In this document: positions 26,401 to 34,923 of the stretch, piece after piece | Numbering within the stretch: position 1 is the first letter of the stretch | How the letters are laid out: each line of letters opens with the position of its first letter | Origin: Hyphomicrobiales bacterium | Lineage (GTDB): Bacteria; Pseudomonadota; Alphaproteobacteria; Rhizobiales; Methyloligellaceae | NCBI GenBank assembly: GCA_021775555.1 | Contig: JAJFHP010000029.1 | Coordinates: 1-64,000 of the forward strand | Direction: 5' to 3' | DNA length: 64,000 nt | Position numbers and translations under genes: made by a program | The notes under the pieces: model-generated | What the model was told of the DNA's origin: nothing | Databases searched by the model: none | Seen by the model: only the letters and a program-made list of their open reading frames with translations

Positions 26401-27721
26401 CCGCCCAGCGCAACAGCCGTGACAAGCTGGGCCCCTGGACAGATATCGGACCTTTGAATATGGCTCCTCCCTCGCCTTTCGAGAGGAAACCTTCCAGTTT
26501 GATCTTGTTGTCTCCGGGCAACCGCGCTGACAATCTTGATAGCTCCAGCTTCTTGTCCGCGACGGACATCGAAACCTGCACATTTGTCGCAAGGTCACCG
26601 GCGAGAACCGCCTGGTCCAGAAACAATCTCATCGAGCCTTCCCGGACGACAGAAATCCGGTCCAGAAGCTCATTGGCCAAGCCGGCCAGCGCCACGTTCA
26701 GCTTTGGTGGCGCGGCTTTGGATGACCCGGACCAACTGTCCAGATCAACCCATCGCGAAGAAAATGTGCCACCCACCACAAGCCCCTTGTCGAACTTGAT
26801 ATCGAGGAGACCGCGCACGGTCTGGGGCTTGTCGTTCCTAGTGACAACCAGTTCCACATCGTTGAACTGTGCGCCGGTGAGACCGGCAAAAATTTCGGAC
26901 TTGATTTCAAATGGCGCGGGGCTTTCAGCCTTTTTGTCCGCGTCTTTCTTTTCATCGGATGCTGTATCATCGGCCAGGCGGGCATTGAACACGCCCTTGA
27001 ATACCGGGATGGCACTAACACCCCGCACCGCCCCATCGATCGAAAATGATTCCTTGGCTTCGGGGCTGCGCACACTTGCTTTCAGTCGTATCTCCCCATT
27101 TTTTTCCGGCCGGCCGGTAGAAAACTTCAAATCCCGAAGCTTGTCTTCCAGCTGGAAGTTTCCGGTGAACTTGTAGGGTCCGCTAAGAGAACGCGCGCTC
27201 AGTTCACCGTTAAGATTCTCGATAACTGAATCGGGCTCAGGATTTCCCCGCCATATATTGACCGTCGCACTGTTGATCTCGACTGAGTTAAGCGCAACGT
27301 CTTTGGGAATGAACGGCATATCGACCGCCTCCCCGCCTATACCTGCCCAGTTTCCCGAACCATCCTTGGCAATCCGGAGGTTGAGCACGGGCTGATCGAT
27401 TTCAACGGAACGTGCTTCGATATTACCACGTAGCAGAGGCGGCACGGACAACCACACGGTAAATGAGCGGGCGGCTGCAAAGGGGGTATCGAAGCTGCCT
27501 TTGGCATCTGCCACATTGATCGTCTCGAAACGCAGCACCGGTGCGGGAAGCAGCGTCAGAGACACATCCCCGCCAACATCAACTTTTCGGCCGATAAGCT
27601 TGGTCGCCTGCGCTTCGAACACATCGCGATAATCATTCCAGTCCACGAAATAGGGCGCGGCAAACAGGGTGCCCATCGCCAATGCCAATAGCCCGGCCAG
27701 AAAGAGTAAAAATGAATTCAT
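23426..27721 (-). CDS. AsmA-family giant envelope protein with proline-rich C-terminal tail, 1431 aa
   Basis: One N-terminal transmembrane helix (SFLLFLAGLLALAMGTLFAAPYFV in two parts) starts the AsmA domain: DWNDYRDVFEAQATKLIGRKV, VSLTLLPAPVLRFETINVAD, then SVEIDQPVLNLRIAKDGSGNW. The middle 900 residues are beta-rich repeats of the AsmA/TamB bridge type, ending with an AsmA_2-like region (GLTPRGLASGLSGAGKLELG). The final 257 residues are Pro/Ala-rich. AsmA-like proteins are thought to carry phospholipids between inner and outer membranes. The start at 27721 is chosen because the hydrophobic segment begins there; GGAGG lies about 11 bases upstream. A GTG- or ATG-type earlier start at 27745 is possible. 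It runs alone on this strand and converges with the ribbon-helix-helix gene. Confidence 0.88.
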   Translation of the reverse strand: MNSFLLFLAGLLALAMGTLFAAPYFVDWNDYRDVFEAQATKLIGRKVDVGGDVSLTLLPAPVLRFETINVADAKGSFDTPFAAARSFTVWLSVPPLLRGNIEARSVEIDQPVLNLRIAKDGSGNWAGIGGEAVDMPFIPKDVALNSVEINSATVNIWRGNPEPDSVIENLNGELSARSLSGPYKFTGNFQLEDKLRDLKFSTGRPEKNGEIRLKASVRSPEAKESFSIDGAVRGVSAIPVFKGVFNARLADDTASDEKKDADKKAESPAPFEIKSEIFAGLTGAQFNDVELVVTRNDKPQTVRGLLDIKFDKGLVVGGTFSSRWVDLDSWSGSSKAAPPKLNVALAGLANELLDRISVVREGSMRLFLDQAVLAGDLATNVQVSMSVADKKLELSRLSARLPGDNKIKLEGFLSKGEGGAIFKGPISVQGPSLSRLLRWAGVASEPSAATQPGDFLLNGELSTGPDLLSLEQGEGKLFGSAFKGAFTYRGGADGEISLTLNSDKMDLERVLGSSASAKSLWALLGAGGEKKQGDAAKAGASGTWLGNMRAAADVNIGAVSFSGLGESALEAKLTLNKGALDIRQLNLKAGSGVSIQAGGRLTGLGDKPQGNVTLALHADNGAGLVSLGEFLELPGIAKGSPQRLAAMTPVQVTAAIRSVDEGKTGLDIQLEGSLGKSDLQLKLGMDGVPAKWGESQISLQGSLTNDSGAQLLQQLRPHLKQNDLAAFSAGAGKVSLETSGVANTGLQTKMTLNAGGANWITQGTYRVADTGNSFSGTTNISTQNTAAGLALIGVRGAPGHGSEPASLEASIESTGYVARLSDVKGTLGGATFSGDGQIDMTGDRPVFAARVVADEVSLPRLFAPMVAWHRNQENSQIIRGVSQVGGYWPDAPFNASQLASADGAFSLETERLRLTGELVLNQAKMQAKLSQGSLKVSALEGGLFGGTFTASGELTTRGGGMAVDAQAKVSGLRLERMTVTSDGGVLVNAPTDITISLKGEGLTPRGLASGLSGAGKLELGAGKINGFSLGAAHAAASTAQREKSTSGVDEAELGRRVAENLKNSEMAFSPINAPFRVSNGVLEFDKLALSDSEGRVTVASYLQLATLELDSEWALQAAESTVGAKPRVSLIFTGALKDIGKLQPKIDTTGLARYVTIRKMQKDVERLEKLDVTGKKPEDKPKQPAIEKTAQAPKPRPPASATVPPGPVPPLPIRKLTVSRPQAPPAPAMAAVPQPVRKPPPAAVPPAPATAPSAPPVAAVIPKPEKKPSAPVAPPSPATAPPVEAVIPQQVQKAPPASAPPGPATAPPAVPPSPATTPPVAAVVPQAATAPPATAIAPQPVKKPSVAPLPRRKPRVPAVPRPAPRATAQPAPALPWQQNVTPPAPTSGAAPAPTPLPAPAALPDGQTTPDTPPAARRSAPRFDPFSDGPGN
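23429..24199 (-). repeat. Proline/alanine-rich degenerate repeats coding the tail of the AsmA-like protein
   Basis: About 257 codons dominated by Pro and Ala, with imperfect units of the form PPVAAVIPKPEKKPSAP, PPVEAVIPQQVQKAPPAS, PPVAAVVPQAATAPPAT and PATAPP repeated between. The units are about 25-35 residues long and each carries a lysine/arginine-proline pair. The stretch starts at GKKPEDKPKQ after the last folded segment and ends FDPFSDGPGN. It is a low-complexity expansion within one open frame. Confidence 0.75.
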
Positions 27722-27809
27722 TTCCGTTTGTCCTCCCGGCACCAAATCAACACTCGCCGGAACTTCCTTTAACCAGCCTGCTGACTGATTCTGTCTAGAC
27801 TATAAGCTC

Positions 27810-29216
27810 TCACGCCACTTCGACAACTTTACCAGGATTAAAAATATTGTGGGGGTCGAGAGTCTTTTTTATGGCACGCATCACGTCAACGCCCGAACCA
27901 TGCTCGGCCCGCATATATTTCATTTTACCAGTTCCCACGCCATGTTCACCGGTACAGGTGCCATCCATCTCCAGTGCCCTGCCGACAAGCCGGTCCAGGA
28001 ACCCCCTGGCGGCCTCTACCTCCTGCCCATTGTCCATATCAATCAACGGCAATACATGAAAATTTCCATCACCAATATGCCCGACGATGGGAGCCACAAG
28101 GCCCAACTCGGCAATATCCTTACCCGTCTCGACTAGGCACTCCGCAAGACGCGAGATTGGCACACAGACATCTGTCGCGATAACCTCGGCACCAGGCCTG
28201 TAGGTGCGCGCCGCCCAATAGGCATCATGGCGGGCGGTCCACAGCTTGTTGCGATCTTCCGCCCTCTCGGCCCATTGATACTCACCGCCACCATTGTCAG
28301 CTGCGATTTGTGCAAATGTTTCGACCTGTTCTCGCGTCGATGCTGTGGTTCCATGAAATTCCAGAAAAAGCGTAGGTGATACGGGCAAGTCCAGTTTTGA
28401 ATGTTTATTGCAGGCTTCAATCTGCACTTCGTCCAGGAATTCGACGCGCGCCAGTCCAAGGCCAAGCTGGATGGCCATGATGGTTGCATCACACGCTCCT
28501 TGCACGGTTTCGAAGGGACAAACCGCTGACAGAACAGATTCAGGAATGCCATGCAGCCTGAGTGACAGTTCGGTGATGATGCCGAGTGTTCCTTCAGAAC
28601 CGACCAGCAGACGGGTGAGATCATACCCGGCGGAGGATTTGCGGGCTCGTCGCGCGGTGCGCACCACCGACCCATCCGCCATGACCGCAGTGAGATTTAT
28701 AACCGCATCGCGCATGGTGCCGTAACGCACTGCATTGGTGCCCGAGGCCCGCGTTGCCGCCATTCCGCCAAGAGTAGCGTCTGCTCCCGGATCAACGGGA
28801 AAGAACAGGCCCGTGTCGCGAAGATGCTCGTTGAGTTGCTGGCGAGTAACACCGGCCTCAACCACGCAATCGAGATCTTCCTCGTGCACGGCCAACACCT
28901 TGTTCATATGTGAAAAATCCAGCGAGAGCCCGCCATGTGGCGCGTTTAAATGCCCCTCCAGCGAGGTGCCGGCCCCGAAGGGAATGACCGGCACACTGTG
29001 TTCGGAACACAACTTGACGATTGTAACAACCTCTTCCGTGCTCTGGGGATATACAACTGCATCCGGGGGCTGGTTGGGTAGCCATGTGAGCGTGCTACCA
29101 TGCTGTTCACGCACATCTGTTCCGGTTGAAATCCGATTGCCAAGGCTCTTTTTCAAGGCGGCGAGGACCGTCTCGATTGCGCTGGTCTCAACCCGTTCGG
29201 CGGTTTTGACCACCAT
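27810..29216 (-). CDS. FAD-linked D-lactate / glycolate-type dehydrogenase
   Basis: 468 residues of the VAO/PCMH flavin family. The FAD domain (about 35-215) has PDAVVYPQSTEEVVTIVKLC, VIPFGAGTSLEGHLNAPHGG, and DPGADATLGGMAATRASGTNAVRYGTMRD in consecutive parts. The cap domain has GHIGDGNFHVLPLID (metal/substrate histidines) and GTCTGEHGVGTGKMKYM near the end. The pattern is that of mitochondrial-type D-lactate dehydrogenase (cytochrome) and GlcD. It oxidises D-lactate or a related 2-hydroxyacid and passes electrons to the respiratory chain; the exact acid is not determined. AGGAGG lies 8 bases before the ATG. It stands alone. Confidence 0.9.
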   Translation of the reverse strand: MVVKTAERVETSAIETVLAALKKSLGNRISTGTDVREQHGSTLTWLPNQPPDAVVYPQSTEEVVTIVKLCSEHSVPVIPFGAGTSLEGHLNAPHGGLSLDFSHMNKVLAVHEEDLDCVVEAGVTRQQLNEHLRDTGLFFPVDPGADATLGGMAATRASGTNAVRYGTMRDAVINLTAVMADGSVVRTARRARKSSAGYDLTRLLVGSEGTLGIITELSLRLHGIPESVLSAVCPFETVQGACDATIMAIQLGLGLARVEFLDEVQIEACNKHSKLDLPVSPTLFLEFHGTTASTREQVETFAQIAADNGGGEYQWAERAEDRNKLWTARHDAYWAARTYRPGAEVIATDVCVPISRLAECLVETGKDIAELGLVAPIVGHIGDGNFHVLPLIDMDNGQEVEAARGFLDRLVGRALEMDGTCTGEHGVGTGKMKYMRAEHGSGVDVMRAIKKTLDPHNIFNPGKVVEVA

Positions 29217-29350
29217 GAGGATTACCTCCTGCCCCTCATCAATTGAAAATTCGAGATTCAGTCTAGCAAATCAAGGGGCTTGGCCGAAAGGGACTGGACG
29301 CCTAACCTCTAAAATCGAATCGGGCATGGACCGAGGGAAAACACCTAAGG

Positions 29351-31066
29351 ATGGCCAGCTCACAAGACGCCGGAAAAGACAAGCAGACTGACCGGACCGA
29401 AGCGCCTGCTGCTACTGGCAGGCTGCACGGTGCGCGCCATATCAACCTTTGGTTCGTTCATCTTATTCACGACCGGATGATGCCCAACTTGCGGGCGTTT
29501 CTGGGGGAGCGTCAGCTTCTGGTGTGGGCCGTGGCCCTGTTCATCGGCATCGGGTCGGCATATTTGGCCATTCTCTTCCGCACTCTAATTGGCCTCATTC
29601 AATTGCCATGGCTCGGAACGGTTAGTGAGAATGTCTATGCAGCCGCCACCCAGACACCGTGGTGGGTCATTCTGATGGCACCTGCCCTGGGTGGTCTGGC
29701 CGTTGGACTTTTCCTTCAATATGTCATGCCGGGCCGCCGCCCTCACGGGGTTCCCGATGTCATGGAGGCGCGGGCGTTGTTCGGTTGCCGGATTCCGGCT
29801 CAAACCGGTCTTGGCAGTGCCCTCGTTTCCGTGGTTTCACTCGGCTCGGGCGCATCCGCTGGACGTGAGGGGCCTGTTGTCCATCTCGGAGCCACGCTGG
29901 CGTCGGTGCTCATGGATGTGTTCAAATTTTCACACGCGAGCCGGCGCACATTGCTGGCCTGCGGTGTGGCAGCGGCGGTTTCAGCCTCCTTCAATGCGCC
30001 AATTGCCGGCGTGCTGTTTGCCCACGAGGTCATCCTCGCCCATTACGCCATGCGCGCATTTGTCCCAATCGTCATATCGAGTGTTGCAGCAACGATCATC
30101 GCCAGAATCCATCTTGGCGATTTTCCGGCCTTCTTCATCCCCGATTACGCGATCACGTCCTATTGGGAGTTTCCCGCCTTCGCACTGCTGGGCGTCACCT
30201 GCGCCGGGGTGGCCATTGCGTTTCAGTTCACGGTGGTTGCCAGCAACCGGGTCGCGGAATCAATCGATGTGCCCTTATGGACCCGGCCGGTGATTGGCGG
30301 GTTGATGGTCGGCATGATCGCCATCTGGTTCCCACAGGTTCTGGGAGTTGGCTATGATGCCACCGACGCCGCACTGAAACATCAATTTCCCCTCTCCCTG
30401 CTGCTCATGCTGCTCGTGGTCAAAACCATCGCAACGGCCATCACCCTGGCAAGCCGCTTTGGCGGCGGCGTATTCTCGCCTTCGCTCTATCTCGGGGCCA
30501 TGTGCGGTGGCGCCTTTGGCATTATCGCCGCGAGCTTTTTTCCCACAGTCGCATCCAGCGAAGGCCTTTATGCGATTGTCGGAATGGGTGCCGTCGCAGC
30601 TGCTGTACTTGGCGCGCCTATTTCCACCACGCTCATCGTGTTCGAGCTCACCGGCGGGTACGAGATGACCATCGCCCTGCTGCTCGCCATTTCCGTATCA
30701 ACGGGCCTGACACAGGCCGTTCACGGGGAAAGTTTTTTTCAATATCTGTTATCGACACGAGGCATCTTTCTTAAAGACGGCCCCCACAAGCACATTATGC
30801 GCTCCCTGAAGGTCAGTGAATTCATGCTGCCTGCCGAAAGCCATATTTCGGAAAGCCTTGAAGACTTCGAAGAAGAAGGGGCTTGGCTGACGCCGGAGGA
30901 CACAGTGGAGTCCGCTCTCAGGGCCTTCGACCGGACCGGACATATCCGCCTGCCGGTCATGGAGAGCCAGGACACTGGCAAGCTCGCGGGTTGGGCGGAA
31001 CATCTCGATGCGCTCAATACGTTTAACGCTGCCCTGATTGAGGCCAGCGAGGAAGAACATAAATAA
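29351..31066 (+). CDS. ClC-type chloride channel/antiporter with C-terminal CBS-like domain
   Basis: 571 residues. The membrane domain (about 50-440) has the ClC filter segments: GSGASAGREGPVVHLGAT (gating glutamate of GREGP), ASRFGGGVFSPSLYLGAM and GAPISTTLIVFELTGGYEM. The first filter, GSGIP in the E. coli antiporter, reads PHGVPDVMEA here, the variant of the GHGVPEVM subclass. The C-terminal 100 residues contain one CBS-like unit (WLTPEDTVESALRAFDRTGHIRLPV, in parts), degenerate. Whether it is a channel or a proton-coupled exchanger is not decided. The ATG follows TAAGG with no spacer; GAGGG lies about 13 bases upstream. A GC hairpin follows the stop. Confidence 0.9.
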   Translation: MASSQDAGKDKQTDRTEAPAATGRLHGARHINLWFVHLIHDRMMPNLRAFLGERQLLVWAVALFIGIGSAYLAILFRTLIGLIQLPWLGTVSENVYAAATQTPWWVILMAPALGGLAVGLFLQYVMPGRRPHGVPDVMEARALFGCRIPAQTGLGSALVSVVSLGSGASAGREGPVVHLGATLASVLMDVFKFSHASRRTLLACGVAAAVSASFNAPIAGVLFAHEVILAHYAMRAFVPIVISSVAATIIARIHLGDFPAFFIPDYAITSYWEFPAFALLGVTCAGVAIAFQFTVVASNRVAESIDVPLWTRPVIGGLMVGMIAIWFPQVLGVGYDATDAALKHQFPLSLLLMLLVVKTIATAITLASRFGGGVFSPSLYLGAMCGGAFGIIAASFFPTVASSEGLYAIVGMGAVAAAVLGAPISTTLIVFELTGGYEMTIALLLAISVSTGLTQAVHGESFFQYLLSTRGIFLKDGPHKHIMRSLKVSEFMLPAESHISESLEDFEEEGAWLTPEDTVESALRAFDRTGHIRLPVMESQDTGKLAGWAEHLDALNTFNAALIEASEEEHK

Positions 31067-31067
31067 A

Positions 31068-31083
31068 CCCCGGTTTTCCGGGG
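31068..31083 (+). terminator. GC-rich hairpin after the ClC gene, weak as a terminator
   Basis: CCCCGG-TTTT-CCGGGG forms a perfect six-pair stem directly after the stop codon. No T run follows, so factor-independent termination is uncertain; it may only mark the 3' end of the message. Confidence 0.4.
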
Positions 31084-31119
31084 TACCCGCACGCCATACG
31101 ATGTTGTAGTTCTGTTCTC

Positions 31120-33456
31120 ATGCAAAAGAATCACGCGCAACACGCTCACCCCCTTCCCGATGGCGATTCTCAGGAAATCCCTGAAGCCACCCCGTCCCTT
31201 TCGGCGCGAGCGATGGCGCTGCCGGCCTATCTGGATGATCTGAACGGTCCGCAGCAAGAGGCGGTGACCGAGCTTGACGGACCGGTGCTTGTGTTGGCCG
31301 GAGCGGGTACCGGAAAGACCCGCGTCCTCACCACGCGGATTGCGCATATCCTCAATTCCGGGCGCGCGCGCCCGGAACAAATTCTCGCCGTCACCTTCAC
31401 CAACAGGGCGGCGCGCGAAATGAAATCCCGCATCGGATCATTGATTGGTGGACAAGTGGAGGGCATGCCCTGGCTTGGCACTTTCCATGCCATTTCCGCG
31501 CGCATCCTGCGCCGGCACGCTGAACTGGTGGACCTCACACCCAGCTTCACAATCCTTGATACGGACGATCAGATCCGGCTGTTGAAACAATTGCTTGAAG
31601 CAGAGAATATCGACCCGAAGCTTTACCCTGCGCGCCAGCTTGCCGCCCATATCGATAATTGGAAAAATCGTGGCCTACTGCCGGACAAGGTTCAGGGTGG
31701 TGAAGCCTTCGTCTTCGCCGAGGGACGTGGTGCCAATCTCTACGCCCAGTATCAAGCTCGTCTCAAAGACCTGAACGCGGCGGATTTCGGCGATCTGCTG
31801 CTGGAGTGCCTGCGCCTGTTCCAGGAAAACCAAACCGTGCTGAGCGAGTATCAGGACCGGCTGCGCTACATGCTGGTGGACGAGTATCAGGACACCAATG
31901 TTGCGCAGTATCTCTGGCTCAGGCTGCTTGCTCAGGGCGGCGGCAATATCTGCTGTGTTGGCGATGACGATCAGTCGATCTATGGATGGCGCGGGGCTGA
32001 GGTTGGCAACATCCTGCGCTTCGAGCGTGACTTCCCCGGCGCAAAGGTCGTCCGGCTGGAAGAAAATTACCGTTCCACCGGGCATATACTGGGCGCTGCA
32101 TCAGCCCTCATCGCACATAATAGTGAGCGGCTCGGTAAAACGCTGCATACGACAGGCGATGACGGTGAAAAGGTCAGGCTCCAGGGTTGCTGGGATGATG
32201 AGGAAGAGGCTCGCGCCATTTGCGAGGATATCGAGCAACTTCAGCGCCAGGGGCATACCCTCAACGAGATTGCCATCCTGGTGCGCGCCTCGTTCCAGAT
32301 GCGTGCCTTTGAAGACCGCTTTGTCACGCTCGGGCTTCCCTACCGTGTGATCGGCGGTCCCAGATTCTACGAGCGCCAGGAAATTCGCGACGCCACCGCC
32401 TATTTCGAAGCCACGCTGAACCCGGCCAACGATCTAAAATTCGAGCGCATCGTCAACACGCCGCGCCGCGGCCTTGGAGATGCAACACTCAACATCATCC
32501 ACACCCATGCCCGCGCGCACGCCATCCCCGTCATGCAGGCGGCACGCACGCTGGTGGAAACCGAGGAACTGAAACCCTCCCAGCGCCGTTCTCTGACGGA
32601 CCTGCTGGCCCAGTTTGACCGCTGGCGGGCGATGGTCGAAACCATGCCCCACACGCAGCTGGCGGAACTGATCCTTGATGAGTCCGGCTACACGACCATG
32701 TGGCAGAACGACAAATCGCCCAAAGCCGCCAGTCGTCTCGATAATCTCAAGGAACTGATCCGGGTGATGGAGGAATATGACTCTCTGGCAGGATTTCTTG
32801 AACATGTATCGCTGGTGATGGATCGCGATGGCGACAATGGCGAGGACATGATCAATCTCATGACGCTGCACTCAGCCAAGGGGCTTGAGTTTGACAGCGT
32901 GTTTCTTCCCGGCTGGGAGGACGGTCTTCTTCCCCACCAGCGTTCCCTGGACGATACTGGCTCCGCGGGACTGGAAGAAGAACGCCGACTTGCTCATGTG
33001 GGACTAACTCGTGCCAAGGCTTACGCCAAGATAACCTTCGCCCAAAACCGGCGCACCCACGGCCTGTGGCAGCCTGCAATCCCGTCGCGATTTATCGACG
33101 AGTTGCCTGAGGGTGATGTCCAGGTGGAAGACCCGGCCAACCAGAATGGTAGCTATGGTGTCAGCCGTTTCGATAGTGAGCAGTCCGCATTTTCCGGAGA
33201 CTATGGTACGCCCGGGTGGCAGCGTGCGCGCGCTCGAAAGGCTCAAGGCTCGGCACCAGGTGGACCACCCACCCTGGAGTTGAAGGCAATTGACACTCTT
33301 TCTTCAGCAGATACAGACTTCAAGGTGGGCGAACGCATCTTCCATCAGAAATTTGGCTATGGCGCTATTGAGCGCATTGACGGCAACAAGCTCACAGTCG
33401 AGTTCGAAAAGGCGGGCCAGAAAAAGGTCGTCGACAGCTTTGTCGTACGGCATTAG
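31120..33456 (+). CDS. uvrD: UvrD/PcrA-type DNA helicase
   Basis: 778 residues, superfamily 1A helicase. Walker A is GAGTGKT at 61-67. Further motifs are LAVTFTNRAAREMKSRI (Ia), MLVDEYQDTN (II), GDDDQSIYGWRGAEV (III), VRLEENYRS (IV), INLMTLHSAKGLEFDSVFL (V) and EERRLAHVGLTRA (VI). The C-terminal module (ERIFHQKFGYGAIERIDG) is the UvrD/PcrA tail that contacts RNA polymerase or UvrB partners. It acts in nucleotide excision and mismatch repair. The first 35 residues are extra and may be absent if an ATG at 31213 is used; no ribosome binding site decides it. It is 1 base from the convergent mscS-type gene. Confidence 0.93.
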   Translation: MQKNHAQHAHPLPDGDSQEIPEATPSLSARAMALPAYLDDLNGPQQEAVTELDGPVLVLAGAGTGKTRVLTTRIAHILNSGRARPEQILAVTFTNRAAREMKSRIGSLIGGQVEGMPWLGTFHAISARILRRHAELVDLTPSFTILDTDDQIRLLKQLLEAENIDPKLYPARQLAAHIDNWKNRGLLPDKVQGGEAFVFAEGRGANLYAQYQARLKDLNAADFGDLLLECLRLFQENQTVLSEYQDRLRYMLVDEYQDTNVAQYLWLRLLAQGGGNICCVGDDDQSIYGWRGAEVGNILRFERDFPGAKVVRLEENYRSTGHILGAASALIAHNSERLGKTLHTTGDDGEKVRLQGCWDDEEEARAICEDIEQLQRQGHTLNEIAILVRASFQMRAFEDRFVTLGLPYRVIGGPRFYERQEIRDATAYFEATLNPANDLKFERIVNTPRRGLGDATLNIIHTHARAHAIPVMQAARTLVETEELKPSQRRSLTDLLAQFDRWRAMVETMPHTQLAELILDESGYTTMWQNDKSPKAASRLDNLKELIRVMEEYDSLAGFLEHVSLVMDRDGDNGEDMINLMTLHSAKGLEFDSVFLPGWEDGLLPHQRSLDDTGSAGLEEERRLAHVGLTRAKAYAKITFAQNRRTHGLWQPAIPSRFIDELPEGDVQVEDPANQNGSYGVSRFDSEQSAFSGDYGTPGWQRARARKAQGSAPGGPPTLELKAIDTLSSADTDFKVGERIFHQKFGYGAIERIDGNKLTVEFEKAGQKKVVDSFVVRH

Positions 33457-33457
33457 C

Positions 33458-34792
33458 TCAGCCTGATTGCTTCACTGGCTTCCTCACCACACTGCCCTGC
33501 GGATCAGTCGCCTTAAGACTGCGGGCCTCACGCTGGACAAACGGCATGCTGATGCCATTTTCCTCAAGTGAATCCCAAACCAGGAACAACACGTCTGAAG
33601 AAAATTTGTTTGGCCCGTCATCAAGTCCGTCAACCCAAAATTCGACACCAAACTCAACTCCTGTCTCACCAAAACTGCGCAATTCACAATCCGGCTCTTC
33701 AGGCTCCCGAAGCACGCGCGGATGAGAAGCAACAGCCGCCGTTACGATCGGCGGCACCTTGTGGAGGTCCGTATCGTAGGTGACTGAAAATTCCACCTCG
33801 TAGCGCTGACGCGGATCATCGCGGGTCCAGTTCACAAACCGGGTGGTGATAAATTTTTCATTCGGGACATTGATTTCCTTACCGTCGAATGTCTCGAGGG
33901 TCGAGGAACGCATATTGATTTCTTTTAACATCCCCGTCTTGCCGTCCTCCAGCTCGATATAGTCTCCAACGCCAATCGAGCGTTCCAGCAGGATGATAAT
34001 CCCTGAAATGAAATTGGATGCAATCTGCTGAAGACCAAAGCCAAGCCCCACGCCCAGCGCACCACCAAAGACAGTCAAGGCTGTCAGGTCCAGACCCAGC
34101 ACCTGCAACAGCAGGACAAAGACGACCATATACAGAATGATTTCGAACAGCTTGGCAAACAATTCGCGTGTTGGCACATCAAGAGAATCCTGCCCGCGAA
34201 TGACATTCTGACCAGCAGAATTTGAAATTCGGCCAAGCCAGAACAAAAGGGCAGCTGCCACAGCTGCCTTCATCAAGAAATAAACAGAGAGACGGATATT
34301 CCCTATTTCCAGGGATATGCCATCGAGAAACATAACGGTTTCGTCAAACCAGCCGAAGACCTGAAGCGTGGCCACGGGAATACCAACATAGAGACAAAGA
34401 GCCCTGATAAGAGGGTGGGTGATAAACCGGTTGATCGCGGAATAGAGAAGGAACACAACGCCAGCACTTTGAGCCAATCGCACAAGCCATGCAGTACCTA
34501 CACCGGCAGTGGAAACCTCGATGGCAATCGCCAAGAAAAAGACTGTCAGCAGGGCAAACAGCAAATCCTGGCAGGCGAACAGGATTTTTCTCACGCTGAG
34601 AAACGTACCTTTACGGGGTTCCTTATCGAAAAAACTCAACCGCGACTTGATCTGTTTGGCAACGATATGTGCAATTGCAACCGCAATGATGACGGCACCA
34701 ACCTGAGCATAAAATTGTGGGCTGGTGGCCCAACGAAGAATTGTTTGGAGCGCTTCCAGTCCGAACGCCTGTATGTCTTCGATATTCAACAT
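33458..34792 (-). CDS. Mechanosensitive ion channel of the MscS family
   Basis: 444 residues. About six hydrophobic helices precede the MscS core. The pore-lining helix is the glycine/alanine pattern ALTVFGGALGVGLGFGLQQI, followed by the conserved ASNFISGIIILLERSIGVGD and the beta-domain segment GKTGMLKEINMRSSTLETFDGKEI (in parts). The C-terminal cytoplasmic part (YEVEFSVTYDTD, EFGVEFWVDG) matches the MscS cage. It releases solutes when osmotic down-shock stretches the membrane. The 131-base gap to the divergent monooxygenase gene must hold both promoters. Confidence 0.93.
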   Translation of the reverse strand: MLNIEDIQAFGLEALQTILRWATSPQFYAQVGAVIIAVAIAHIVAKQIKSRLSFFDKEPRKGTFLSVRKILFACQDLLFALLTVFFLAIAIEVSTAGVGTAWLVRLAQSAGVVFLLYSAINRFITHPLIRALCLYVGIPVATLQVFGWFDETVMFLDGISLEIGNIRLSVYFLMKAAVAAALLFWLGRISNSAGQNVIRGQDSLDVPTRELFAKLFEIILYMVVFVLLLQVLGLDLTALTVFGGALGVGLGFGLQQIASNFISGIIILLERSIGVGDYIELEDGKTGMLKEINMRSSTLETFDGKEINVPNEKFITTRFVNWTRDDPRQRYEVEFSVTYDTDLHKVPPIVTAAVASHPRVLREPEEPDCELRSFGETGVEFGVEFWVDGLDDGPNKFSSDVLFLVWDSLEENGISMPFVQREARSLKATDPQGSVVRKPVKQSG

Positions 34793-34923
34793 GGAAAAAC
34801 TCCGGGTTGCGGTGTGCTTTTTGCTGGAGAGTTGCTGTATAGCATCGGCAGGATGCGGACAATCTGTATCACGCCACTCGTGCGCCTCTAGCGATCAACA
34901 TCTATCCATGGAAGATTGACTAC

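Noticed and set aside
25938-27176. 412-codon open frame on the plus strand
   Set aside because: It lies wholly antisense to the AsmA-like gene, is Ser/Pro-rich low complexity with no recognisable motif, and has no ribosome binding site or context. The minus-strand frame has clear family features.
29351-31066. PHGVP filter of the ClC protein as a novel feature
   Set aside because: A histidine in this position (GHGVPEVM) is a known variant of bacterial ClC proteins with C-terminal CBS parts, so it is recorded in the annotation but not as a discovery.
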